Shown in pieces: positions 1 through 13,400 of a stretch of DNA of 64,000 nt. Source of the stretch: Anseranas semipalmata (taxonomy: Eukaryota; Chordata; Aves; Anseriformes; Anseranatidae); NCBI GenBank assembly GCA_013399115.1, contig VXAA01001518.1, positions 353,026 through 417,025 on the forward strand, read 5' to 3'. Under the pieces are notes generated by a model. That model worked only from the letters and a program-made list of their open reading frames with translations, was not told the origin of the DNA and searched no databases. The first letter of the stretch is position 1, and each line of letters begins with the position of its first letter. The position numbers and the translations under genes were made by a program.

Positions 1-1281
1 GCCTGCCCAAGGGTTTTATTTAATGCTCAGTACTTTCACAGTCAAAGTCTCAAGTATCTGCTATATCATTTACTCCTGAGGAAAAAGTAAATTCTCTGTT
101 CACTGACCTATGGTCTTTTGGAATTTTCTCATCAATGAAATTTGTAGCTATCTGTTTAGATAACTAAAAGATAAACAATTAAATGAAGAGTAACGTAGTT
201 GAGAAAAGGTGAGAAACTGAAGTGAAGAGGCTAACTTCGCAGTTTTACCAAAACCCCTTAAATTTATGATTGAGCAAAGAGGCTTTAATCTTTGCTGCAA
301 TTCTCAGGCTTGCGTATGCTGGGAAGAACTTAACTGAAAGCCTAAAAGATGTGGAGGCTATTTTGAATTTGAACCATAAGACCTCTCTATTTTCAGATGA
401 GACTACCTTCTGGAATTCTGCAAATGGAAATAGTTTGCCTATAAATACTAGTTTGTAGGTTTTAACATATTTGAGTATAACTTAAAAAAAAAAAAAAAAA
501 AGTCTTAAAAGCTCTTAACACCTAAATGAAATTCTTTTCTGAACTGCAATTCTGGGGGGCATGGATAAATGCTGTCCCTTAAATCTGAATGATCAAAAAA
601 AATCTTAAACAGTTGTGTTATCTACTAGTGAATAATCTCAAACAGCTCTAGCTGATTTAAATGTTTAGCACATTAAAATAGCTTTTTGATAACATGATAA
701 CATTTAAAAACTATTTGTATAAATTCACAAGAAATTGTTTTCAGGTATTTTTTGGTACTTTGAGCAACAGGAGAACTTCGCTTGGTGCCTTGAGAGACAT
801 CACTCTCTACTACTGCACCACAGTTTTCTTTGTTGTGGCTGTTGAAACGTGCGCTCATTTTGGGGTCATTATGGCCCTTTATTGATTATAGCTTTTGGCA
901 GCTATAGTTGTGCTGCACGTGACAAGCTTTTAAGTGCTGGACTGAAAACATGTCTTTGGAGAATGCATAAGCAATGTTTCATAAAAACTAATGCAAAACA
1001 TAATGTTGATGATAATGGACTGTGGAACCTTGATGATATTTGAAATGGCAAGAAATATTAACGGTCTAATGACTTAGTTGCCAGAGTATTCAATGTGTGT
1101 CGTTTCAAATGATCTTATGTTAAACATACAGCTAGAACAAAATGTGAGGTATCATAGCTGCAGTAAGCTGTTTGCAAGAGCAATGCACACAGCTGTGTCT
1201 CTCTATTTTTTTTTTCCTCTGAAGAGCAAAGAAATAATTTCAGCTATTAAAACTACTTTTTTTTTTTCTTTTTACTTTCAG
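1..1281 (+). other. CD2AP intron, left edge
   Basis: No exon recognised. The exon coding for the end of SH3-2 must lie left of the window. The short open frames here have no splice borders or homology. Confidence 0.7.
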
Positions 1282-1466
1282 AGTTTGTTTTCAGTGGTCC
1301 TACCTCACCTGTGACTTCTCCAGGGAATGGAAGTGAACCTGGATCTGGACCAGCACAACCAAAGAAAATCCGAGGTGTTGGGTTTGGAGATATCTTTAAA
1401 GAAGGCTCAGTTAAACTTAAGACAAGATTACCCAGTAATGAATCAGAAGATAAAAAGCAAGATAAG
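1282..1466 (+). CDS. CD2AP: CD2AP exon a (linker after SH3-2)
   Basis: Acceptor TTACTTTCAG, donor AAG|GTATGT. The exon begins with two bases that finish a codon from an exon outside the window, then 61 codons. It encodes [10 protein letters not shown] and the family-specific block [20 protein letters not shown]. An in-exon TTTTCAG 12 bases downstream could act as an alternative acceptor; the upstream one fits the human protein better. Confidence 0.95.
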
Positions 1467-4400
1467 GTATGTATTGTTATTTTGGGGTTTCCTGTATTAA
1501 AAAAAAAAAAAAAAAAAGTGGAATCTGACATAATATCTTGTAGATGTTGAATACACTGGCCATTTTAAAATTTGTCAGTGTTGTTCAATAATCAGACTAA
1601 TCATCTCATGGGATAACAAAGAAAAGGCAAGAACGGGGTCTTGCCTATAAAACAAAATAAAAAACCTCAATACCTCTTTCATAGTAAGTTATATCTACCG
1701 TGGATTCCAAAAGGTCTAGTCAAATGCTTTGATTTTTTTTTTTTTTTAAGAGGGAAAATCAAGCTGATCTGAAAATTGTCATTTCAGAAGCCAAGTGGTT
1801 TAGGATATAATAGGCTTTCTAACACATCTACTGTAGTCTCTTGTAGTTCTTTCTTTTCTCTGTAGCAGACTTTGTATATAATCTGGGGCAGGACTGAGTC
1901 TTTCTGTACAAGTTGAGTATAGCCTTTAACTCAAGGAATATTTTTGGTTTTGTTTTTCTTTCATGTTTTGGTGGATGTTGAGATCTCTGTACTGGGTGTC
2001 ATAGATCATTGCCAATGGAAATGTCCTTCAGTGAATGCTGCCAAGCTTTTGGCTTCAGTTGTATCTCCATAACCTGCAGATTGTGCAAGCCTTGAAAGTA
2101 CCATGTAACAATTTTGCATCCTCTTTCATTTTCTCCCCCCCNNNNNNNNNNNNNNNNNNNNNNNNAATGCTGAAAGCGGTAGTCTTGTTCTCCACATCTG
2201 ACTTAAAACTTAGAAGATATTACACTATTATCACATCATTTACTTGCTTTTAGTTTGAGTTCTGGTATGATGTGTACCCAGGGAAGCTCTTTCCCCTTAC
2301 AAGTGCAACAGCAATGCTTATTCACTTATCTTGAAATTATGCATAGCGTATACCAAGAAGTTTTGTACAGTTTTTCAGCTTTTGACAGCTGAGGTAATTC
2401 AGTGTTTCAGTTCTTATTCAAGTGATCAATTCAAGAAAGCCTTTAAAAATCTTTGTCCAAATTCAATTTTTTGTCTGTGGGTTATGATCATTAATGCTGT
2501 TTTTGGAAAAGGCAGTCCTGACTGATTTGCTTTCCTCTGCCTGCTCAGAAATTATTGTGATGGTGCAGGGCAAAAGGTGACATGAGGGCAGGAAGGAGTG
2601 AGCCCTCAGGAAGGGGGCAGGGACAGACACTTCTTTTAATGCTGAGAGAGACCCTTATCCACCTCTAGACACTGTGTGCATCCTCTTTTTTTCTGATTCA
2701 GTCAAAACTTCAGATGATTCAGAAAACCAAAGTTACCAATGTGTTGTCATTTGTAGTTGGGGGATTAATGGTAAGGTCCTAGTGAAGGCACATTCATGTT
2801 CCTTCATTCTCTCCAGGCTTTGTCCCTCAAAGCAGGAGTCCATGGGAGGCACTACATCTTTGTGTAAATGCTGCTAGAGGAGGCTTTCAGGAGCTAGCTT
2901 TCAATTTGCCTTCTTGTCACGAGATTGCTTGTTCAAAGGCATGCTTCCCTACTTTCTAGCTTAAAACTTGGGAGTGGTAAGATCCTATCTGAAATATGTT
3001 CAGTTGATGTGAAGCCTGCTCAGCCATCTTGAACCGGGTTATTTGTGCATAAATGCTAAAATATGCTGGCCCTTTATTTTGTTCCTTGGCTTGTCTGCTA
3101 AGTTGTCATAGGCTGTTTCTCAGCAAGATGGGAAATGAAGTGAGAAAACAGTTTGTCATAGTTTAAAGACAATGAAATAAACAGTTAAGTTTTGCATTTA
3201 ATATTCCACTTACGCTTATTGCCAAAGTCATCCCAAAGGCAGACGGGCTTAGAGAACAGCATGAAGAGCCCTATGGAGAAAATTCTCATGAAGGTTTTGC
3301 TAAAGCAGATAGCTTCTTGAGATTTGTGCTCAACTCACTTTGGATTTAAATGGACGGATGCTGGAAGGGCATTTTCCATCTTTAAGCCCATAAGGGGGGG
3401 AAAAAAAAAAAAGCTGTCCTTGGGAAACTTTAGAGCCAGGAGGGCTTTTTTTTTTTTTTTTTTCCTCTGGGAAATCAAGGACTGCTCAGCGCAGGAAGAC
3501 TGAGCACTTGGACTTGTGAGCACTTCAAATGTTTATGTGCTTTTGGAAGAGACAGTAAGATAGGTTTCAATTAGCTCCAGCATCCTGCATGGGCTCAGGT
3601 TATTTATACCCTGCCTGTCTAAACTTCCTCTCGCACTTCTAATTGCTTCTTGTTTTGGAAGGGGAGAATGTAGAAAACTTTCCATACTGGACTTCTTTAA
3701 TCTCATAGGTGGGTTATTTCAGTGCTTGCTTTATGTAGCGTTCTCGAATGAATTAAATTGCATATATGCTTTGAGAACGTCCCAAATGACCATAGCTTCC
3801 TCTATGGTATGTCAGAGGTATCAAACACCAGCCCACAGACATCATCTGTTTTTAAGGAGAGTAAGTCTAGTTTCTCTGGCAGTAGTAGGTCTGCGAAGTT
3901 TAATTGTAAATAGAATGAACAGAGTGATTAAAGGCAATGGGATTTTTCACATCAGTAGCACTGCTAGGGTTGCTCAGGTAAGCGCTGACTGTAAGATAGT
4001 CTGGTTGTAGCTCTTCTGACTGTGACGAAATGAATGCAACTGAAGCTGTCTCAATCATCCTGACAGCTCAGTGAACGTCTTGAAATGAAAACTGGAGCAA
4101 TTATTTTGACTAGAGGTTGACTCAGAAACTTCATACCAGTTGTGATGTCTACATGGTTTTTTGGTGCAGGAGAAAATGTCTAGTGACCAAGTATCTGTTT
4201 GGGTTCTGTTCTGTGTGAATCACCAGGAGGGAAGGGAAGCTGGGATGGGCTTTCATGTGCTTTTACGTTTGTGTGAGTAGTTAAAACCTGATTATGTCTT
4301 CAGCTGAGAAGGTTTATGGTTACTGAATGTTCCTGCATTATTCTGGTGCCAAGTAAATATGGTCAGTGAGTTACTTTCAGCAGAGCTGTTAAATAACCAC

Positions 4401-7400
4401 TTCTGTGCCAGAGAAGGCAATTTCAGGGTAGTGGAACAGTAATGCTTGGGAAAGCTGAAATACGACTGCAAAAATATATCTGGCAATGTCCAGCTTGAAA
4501 TCTATGTGCTTTGTCGTCAATCAGTAGCCAAATTCTTGTTGCAGTGGCCATAATGAAGTAACTACACTTAAATAATTAATAGAAAAACTCAGCAAATCTC
4601 TTGGAGATGATAATTCACATCATCTCAACTGATGAAGACGTGAGTTCTGTTAACAAAGTTCTCTTTCTTTCCTACAGTCCTCACCTAACCATCCTCCTGG
4701 AACAAAGCTAATTCATTTTCCTAGCATAACAAAAGTGGAAAACTCGTCAGAAGTAACAAAAACAGAAGCTGAAAGTAAACCCAAAGGTAAGGTTAATGGA
4801 AATATGCATCTATTACTTGAAAGTCCTCTGTGGAGAAGTATTTGGTTGTCAAAACAGATTTGTTTTCCCCTTGTTAGTCTTATACTTCTGTGTATACTGT
4901 TTTTTGTGCATAGCGTTCTGTATCTTTGAGGAGTTACACAAATGCAGAAGTGTCTGAAGGAGGTTTTCTTTGCATTTTGGTGGAAAATCAATTGAAAATA
5001 TTTGTACGGTTGTCTCCCAGAAGAAAATAAGGCTAGGGTATTAAGTTTGCTTTAATTTGTTGTGTTGACATACTTAACCTGGCTTTCATTCTGCCTAGCT
5101 TTTAGTGGTCAGCTGGGATGCTGGAAATCTGTTGCTGCAGAGCAGCCCCCCAACTCAATTCCTGTCCTTAGGTTGTAGGAATGACTCTGGATTTATTGTG
5201 GAGTTGCTGGTGCGTGTCAGTCCATAGTTGTTTGCTGAGTTTCTTGCATCAGAAGGTTGATGTTTATGTTGTCTTGAAGTCTGTTCTCCAGGTAGCCCCA
5301 TTCCATTGAGGTTCTGTTTATAATAATAACAAATAAAAATAATAATTAAAAAGGTCTCTACAAATTTATGACTTCATTTAACTGCTAAATTGCATAGTTT
5401 TATCTAGAGAGAGACTTTTTTAAGCCAACTCAAAACTTCTATTGGGAGTGCCAACCCCCATATAAAAAATTACCTTCAATTACGCGATGTGTGGACAGCT
5501 CATTTTGCCTAGTTCCAGAAAAGATGTTTTTTCAACTTCAGTATTGGAATTGCTAGTGTGTTTTTATTTTATGCAGAAATCGCTTATTTTGGCATAATTG
5601 GGTTATTTTACATGGAATGCATAATTTGCAGAATTACGAAAACTCCACCAACCGATTGGCTTTTTGCCTGTTTAGGGGTTGTGTGATCCAGCAGGACAGA
5701 GCCCTTGAAATGGCAGGTTTATCTGTAGTTGGAACAGCAGATAAGGCATCCGTGCCCCTTTGGCCATATGTTGCTTTGTTGCATTGGATACGTATAGACA
5801 TGGCCTTGTTTATAAAGAGCTGATTGCAGTCTAGGAGTGTTTGATGTAATGGGGTAAGAGTAGTTAACACTTAAGATTTGCCATTGTAAAGCATGTGTCA
5901 GAATAAGTTTGTGAACGGTGCATTTGATGGAAATTGATGCTTATTTGAACTCTATTCTGATTTTGAAGTTTACTAAATGTTTAAGTCTTGGGATCTTGCT
6001 TTTAAACCATTCTGGTGATATTGCTGGAAGTGCTTTTCTTGCAGAGCCAGCAAGACAATGTGCAGCCCTAAGCGTTGCGAAATTTGGCTTGTCTTAAACT
6101 TTGCATACGGATTAACCCAAGTCTGACTGAAAAATCTGAGTATTCAGTACCGGACATTTAAAGCATTCAGTATTTAGCTCCTTTCATAATTTCAAGTGCA
6201 TTTCATGCTAAAAGCACAGAAAATGGACTAATCCAGTAGCCTTGCTGAGTTTCTGCTCCCCAGAGAAATAAGTACATCTGAAAGGAACTTAAGTATGGAA
6301 GTAATAAATGTTAAAGGAGAACATTAATAGATAACACCTATAGACACCATTTAAGATTATCTTGTAACTTTTGAAAGAGAGCTTGATTTTCTTTCCTGAT
6401 GTTTTTATTTTAATATAGACTATATTATATTTAAGTACATCATCCTCAATTTTGAGAGAGTTTAAAACAATCTGTGTTCAGTATGTTAACAAATGAACAG
6501 AGAGCTCTTAAAATGTTTAGACTGGTGTGCCTTATTTTGGTGTGCCTCAGCTATTTCTGGGAAGCTTGTTTTGGCCTCTGGTGCAAGTATGTAAAAATGT
6601 TACGTTTAAAAAATAAAATAGAAATCACTGTTTGGCCTCCCCTTCCCCCAATGTGTTAAAGTACATCATCTGTGATTCCTGCTACTGTGTGGTTAGTCCT
6701 GAGTCTTTGGAAAGGATAAAATTTAGTAATTATTTATAATTCAGAGGTAGTTCAAAGTTCAGATTTATTATTTTGTAAGCACCATATTAGATTTAAGTGT
6801 GAGAAAGTGAAACTGGACTCTTTCTTCATCTTAACTACGTAGAGATCATCAGGCTCACAAAGTAAGTTCCTCATCTGGATATCACTGAAATAGACCANTG
6901 TACACATTTAACTTAGGTGGATGGATTTTTTGGGTGGAGCTGACTGTCAGGATGTGCATAGGGATGCAGTCTGCAGGGTTCAGCACTTGCTGTCTCCAGC
7001 CTTTCTAGCAGCTGGTCCAGCGTGGAAGGTTTTCTGATGTGGTTTTCTGTGTGTTGTGGGACTTGGGGTATCCGGGGCAGGAGGAAAAGTGCATGGGGGA
7101 AAAAATAAAGAAGCGAAGGACCAAATCTCCCAGCAGTGAGGAAATGCATGTGTTGGTACAGAATCGGACGTATACAAAAGGTGACTTAATGTTGTGCAGC
7201 TCCCTAAGCAGGGGTTTATGCAGCTGCTCACCTGTGTATGTTGTCCCTGTCAAAGACCTGATACGTTGTGGCAGCACGGTGGAGTCCTGTCTATTTGCTT
7301 TGGCTTCCTTAATCTGTCAGACACAGAAATCCAGGCTTTTTAGCAGCTAAATAAATCTTAGATGTGCTGCACTTAAAAAAGATGCAAAAAATGCTTTCCG

Positions 7401-10400
7401 ATTAAGACTTCTACACTGACATATTTTGTCCTTGCTCGTGTTGTTTTTATTCTAGTGTGGGAAAGGGAAACAAATCCTCCATCTTTTTCAACTGAAATAA
7501 TTATCTCAATTTTAAATGGATTAGTTATTGCACTGTACCAAAGAGAAAGAAAGGACTTATTCTTTCTACTTTTATGGAGGAGGCTGTGACTGTCAGAGAT
7601 GGTCATTCAGCTGAGCTTTGGTTTCAGGTGGTTATAGCCAAGGAATTCCTTTGCTTCAATTATGTGTTTTCACTGCAGAATTTCAGCAAACATGAAGCTT
7701 GGGTATCTGAAATTTCTGTAATTATAAGTCACCGTGAAACAATTGCATGTATTTAATTAGGCTTATTATAAAAATCTCTTATAAACTTGCAATAAAAAGC
7801 TTGAAAAGTGGTGGGGTTTTTTTTTGTTTTGTTTTTGTTTTTTGTTTTTTGTTTTTTTTTTTTTGCCAAAGCAACAGAATTGAATGTGTAATACAGCTGG
7901 GACTAGATATGTTAGATAGGCATTTACAGTTTTAAGTGAGCAGTCTGTTTGTGGATAAAAATATTTTAGGGTATTATCCCCTGACTCCATGAAGACTTCT
8001 CTCTTGCTCTGTAAATATTGCTATGATTTTGTTTTTCTCGTGTTGTGAATGACATCGTGAACACTTGTAAGGCAGCACCAGATGGCTGGTTTAGAAGGGA
8101 AGGATGATTATAGCGTTAATTTCTGAGTTCTCCTTTTGGACAGCACAAGTAAGCTTTAATGTACTTTACTACCCATGGTATGCAAGTGTAATAATTATGC
8201 TGCTTTGTTTCAGCCAAGGAATATTGCAGGACAATATTTCCCTACGAAGGCTCAAATGATGAACTGAGTTTTAAAGAAGGCGAGATTATTCAAATTATCA
8301 CTAAGGTAAGATGTTCAGTCTGCTTTAACCATTTATAGCTTTTGTAAGTTTTGCACGGGTAAGTAAAGTATAAAATCTGAGACAGGAGAGTCTACTGAGT
8401 TGAACAAAATATTTGCTAAAATACTTGAATAACTTCGTATGTTAATGTACATACTTCCGTTATGGACAAACTAAAACTATGCCTTGGGTCATAGCTGGTT
8501 TTATGTACTTTTCTTCCATTTGCAGATGTTATCCTTGTATAAATGAGGAAATATAATTTCATGTCCTGCATTTTAGAAAACAAAGTGACCAAAGCTAGTC
8601 TGATCTTTAGCTGTTTCCCCTTGCTAAAGTAGCTGAAGTATTCTTATAATGAATGCAATATTTTGTAAAAGCAATTATTTTATATTTTGAGAAAGAGTGA
8701 AAGTGCTGTTCCTGCACTGGGGAGAAGGTAAATATTAACTGAAATATCCTACTATTTGTTTTAGGATACTGGAGAGCCAGGCTGGTGGAAAGGAGAACTC
8801 AATGGTAAAGAAGGAGTTTTCCCTGATAATTTTGCTGTTCAAATACAAGAATTTGATAAAGACTTCCCCGTAAGTTCCTATGTATTTCATTTAGTGTCAC
8901 AAAAATATATCGACAGAAATGCAAAGAATAAAAGACTTCAGCACGCCCTGCTCCTTAAAATATTAATAACAATTGTGGCAGTTTTGAACTTTATCTTGAA
9001 TTAGCTTTATCAAAGAAGAAAGATCTAAAGGTTAAACTTCTTTTTAAATACTTAATTGAAACCTGCTTTTTCACATTAACTGTCATTAATGGGGACGATT
9101 AGATCATATAGAAAAAGGTACAGTTCTGATATTGTGGTAATATGTGTAACTGATGGCTGAATTAAACCTTGTTTTGAAAGGAGGTAAGCACTCAGTTCTG
9201 TGACCCCTGTGGGACTGACTGGGATTTTTCTATGTTAAGACTTGACAGTAGGTTGCAGTGTGTGGAGGATAATCTTTGGGTGGGATTTAGAAATAGATTT
9301 TTTTTTTTTTTTTCCCTCCACTGTCTCTTTTGTTGACTTACAGAAATCCATGTTTTCATGTGGTACTCCTTGGTCTGGTAATTTTGGTTCTTAGTCCATT
9401 TTTTTCATTGAGATTAGTATGATGCTTTGGTTCTGACAAGTTTGTGTAGCAAAGATGGTCAAGTTAACTCATGTACCTCCACCCAAGGTGGGGTGAATTC
9501 AGCTCCAGATGAGGACATCTAAATGTTGATGCCTGTATATCAGCTGAACAGAGCTTCAGAACACAGTCATTTAGTGCCATTTGGTCTGGAATTTGAGACT
9601 GTTACAGTGATTCGTTAGATATGACCCAACAGATCATTATTAACTTAGCATTTAACCTCCATTACCTAATATAAACATAGTCTAGGTAGTCCAAGCCACC
9701 ATTTTCTTTCCAAATTGATTCTCAGCTTTGCCAGGACAGTATAAATGCTGTCGCACAGGGCTGACTTCAGTTGAGGGGAGGGTGGGTAGCATTATTGTTT
9801 TGCAATACAGAATTGCTGCACTGAGAGAGAGGAAAAACTGTTCTTTTACCATAAGCAATATTTTTATAGGCAGATCTTGCTTTGATCCTTTATTCTGCCA
9901 CGTGAAGTATGCCTCCATACAGGGATTCACCTTGCACTGAGCAGCTTTGAAGTTCAGGGCATTGGATGGCTGATAATTGTAATCAGCTATTTGATACTGA
10001 CAATAAAAATGGAGCTCAGAATCATATAACTGCAAGCTGATGCTGAACTCTCAGCATAATTGTGTTTGATACAGGCAGCAATGCTGCACAGCTGGATAAT
10101 GTATTTCTTTTTTTTCAGGAAAGAAAGAAAATATGGTCTTGTTAACTGAAGTTCACTAGCATGTGTGTTCTCTGGAACTAGAGAAAGAAATTTAATATGG
10201 GTTTTTATTTGCTTAATCACAGTTCATTTGGCAGAATAGAATCTTCCTGCATTAAGGAGAGCTTATTCAGTAGCTGTAGGGACACAGAAGTGAAATCCAT
10301 CCATAGCAACTGTTTCAAAAACACTACTAGGAATTTCTAGTGGGAGTGCATTGGACTGAGCCCATACAACTTCAGCAAGGTTTATATAAACAACGGTGGT

Positions 10401-13400
10401 TTAGCAGGCTTTTGTGACCATTTTATCAGTGAGCATTGTCCTTGGCACAACCACGAAGATGGGTGTTCTAGAGCATTTTCATTACTTGGCCCTGAGGATG
10501 AGGTGGTTTGAGATGTCTGGCTTGAGGTAAGGCAGTACTCCTGGACAGGAGAGAGATTGAAACTCATTTTTATCAGTTCAAGGGAAGTAATGAGTGGCTG
10601 TCTTGTGCAACAGGGTTATTTTCAGTGTACAAACTGTGCCACCTTAATATTATGTAAATTTTTAATGGCTAGAGTAGTTCATACATATTTCTCCAATATA
10701 AGATAAAGAAACTCGGACCAATGTTTTTCATGTAAGTGAAGTGTTTGTTGCAAAATTCAATAGTTTTCCCGATATTTAGTTTAGAACCCTTGTTCAGTGA
10801 AAGTGACTTTTTTTGGGTTCAAAAATTTACCTGGTTACTTTTTGAAACTTGCATTGTACTAACAAAGATTGAGGTTTACTTATTGAAACTGAAATTAAAA
10901 TAGGTGTGATTGGAGCAATTCTTTGGGCTAGGAAAGAAGTAATTCTTATTTTTTATTTGTTTGTACCTCTACTGCTTATGCATGCTGCTGAAATGCTGAG
11001 CTGAGATTTGAAGAAACCTTGCATTTTGTTCATGTTTTTTGTAACTGGTTGGCTGGGAGATATCAGATGAGTTACTCCAGTTCTCTCTTTGTCTCTCTTT
11101 GTTTCCTGTCTCAATTGATTGTCTCCTTTTTGAAATGCTTTGAAATGAGCTAGTAAATAAGCTGGACATTACAGTATGCAAAACAAAAAGTGAATGTGTC
11201 TGTCTTTTGATAGAGGATATCTGTTTTGTTTATGTACTTATTTTACAGAAGCCAAAGAAACCTCCACCTCCAGTTAAAAGTCCAGGTATGTAAGATATGT
11301 ATGCTGGTAGGTGTCTGAGAAAGTATTAAATTTCAGAAACAGTGCATGACTTCAAAAGAAAATTCCAAAGTAGCTTTGTATTTCCTAGTATTGCAGCCAC
11401 CCTTAGTCAGCTAGAGGTTACTTTTTATGCCTTATGTATTTTGCTGCTGCTATATATTTTTCCAAATTATGATGGAGACTACTTTGGAAACATTTTAATA
11501 CAGGCCTACGGTTTGCTGGGCTCAAATGAGTGTTTATAAATAGTATCACACTCCTTGTGAAGGAAAAAAAAATATATATATAAACACAAATTGGTGTATA
11601 TCATATTTTTAGTTAGTGACTAAGATAATTAAAGCTCTTTCAGAAATGCCTATGGTTTGGTTTTACATGCAGCTCCCAAACCTGAATTGCCAACTGGAGA
11701 GAAGAAATTCCCCTCGAAGTCTGAAGAAAAAGGTGAGACCAGTTTTCTTTATATTGAATTTCAGAATATATTCTTAAAAATGAGTTGAAAAACTTTAGTT
11801 TAGCTGCTCTATGTAATAGGTACCTGTTTAGAAGACATCATACAGATTCTCAATACTAGATAATGATGACGTCATGTCTGTGATGTTATGGAATTGCCTT
11901 TAGAGTGATTAGAGGAAGAACCACACTTCTATGAAATATGTATTTCTTGTTGTTGCACGACATCCTAAACATTTTACTGCAATGCATAATAAAATAGTTA
12001 CCGTTTAATTCATTTATGTGTAGTTCTGTGATAATAACTGAAATTTTGAATAGAAATAGTAAGTTATTAGAAATGGAAATGTTTGCTCCTGCTTCTGAAT
12101 GTTCTGGCCGCAGTCTGACTGAAAATATTTTGGGGTGAAATACACAGGACAGTTACAATGCTCCAGACAGATGTTACAATCACAATGCTTAGAAAATGAG
12201 ATTTCTTTTGCTGTTAATTCTTGTTATATTCAGTATTTCCAGTTCCACAGAAACTTGAGATGTTTACTTAATTTATTCCTAAAATTTAAAGGACACCTTT
12301 TTTCAGAAGTGAGCAGACCAAAAAACCCCGCTTTTGTTATCCAAAGATGTTTCTAAAATGCTTCTTTTCATGTTTGAAAACCTTGGCAAGTGAAGCTGTT
12401 TAACTGTTTTGATTGTCTTAAAAGCCAAAAGCTGAAACAAATGTGCTGGTTGGGTCTTAAAAGAAGAAATTCTGATGTTGTTGCAGCTTCAGAATATTAC
12501 AAAAAGAAACTGTATTCTGTGAGTAGTGAAATGTGGTGGCTGACCATGGCTAGCATGTGTTTTCACAAGTAAGCTTGCTTGATGAGTTTCTTTGCTTCCT
12601 TGGGCAGTGTTTATAACCCACATTTTAAACAAGGCACAGTTTCAGTTGTTTTATAGGAGGCAAATTTGTCAACAATTAGCTGTTTCCTCTGCGCGTTAGC
12701 AAACAAATTACTTTTATCTGTTGGAATAGTATCTTCAGATGGGAATTGAGAGCAGTTTAATGATGCTAGAATTTTTGATCACTTGGCCGTTTAAGTTTAT
12801 TTAAACAGTAATAAGTTTGGTTTTAGACTGGTTCTGTTTGTAATGTGGTTTTAACCTTTACATAGTTGAGTTCAACTGCTCATGGAGGATTACGGAAAAA
12901 ATATTGAGTGACACCATCCGAAATGCTTAGGAACATGAAAGCTTCTGAAAAATTAAGTGTGATAAAGAACAGTCCTTTTCTGTGGTGGAAGAAATGATGC
13001 AGGAAAACTTTCTCTTGTATTCTGTTGAAGGTCGGGCTGAATAATTATATGTGGTCCCTTCTGGCCTTAACAGTTACTTATTCAGATAGCGGTAGTGTTT
13101 TACTAGAAAAAAATGCCCATTTATCAGTGCAGTGTTTTACTGGTGAAAAATAACAATGTTGATACTAGTAATCAAACTCATTAATAAGAGCTTTTACTAT
13201 AATTATTCTTTTAAAATTATTAATTGAGCAGCTCTAATCTCAGCCTATCCAACCATGTAATTTTTTGTGCATATTGGTCTTGCCTTTAATTGCAATCAAA
13301 AATTGACTGAACAAAAGTTAAAAGCAATACTCCTACAACTATTTCTGTATTTATAGTGAAGGGCAGTTAGTGGTATCATATAATGATTTTGTTCAATATC

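Noticed and set aside
7005..7350. Overlapping open frames on both strands of about 90-100 codons
   Set aside because: Deep in a CD2AP intron, no splice borders in phase, no homology; GC-richer sequence keeps frames open by chance.
13020..13085. Possible ancient CR1 3' relic (GGTCCCTTCTGGCCTTAACA)
   Set aside because: Resembles an older CR1 3' block, but without the ATTCTATGA tail or enough length to support a call.
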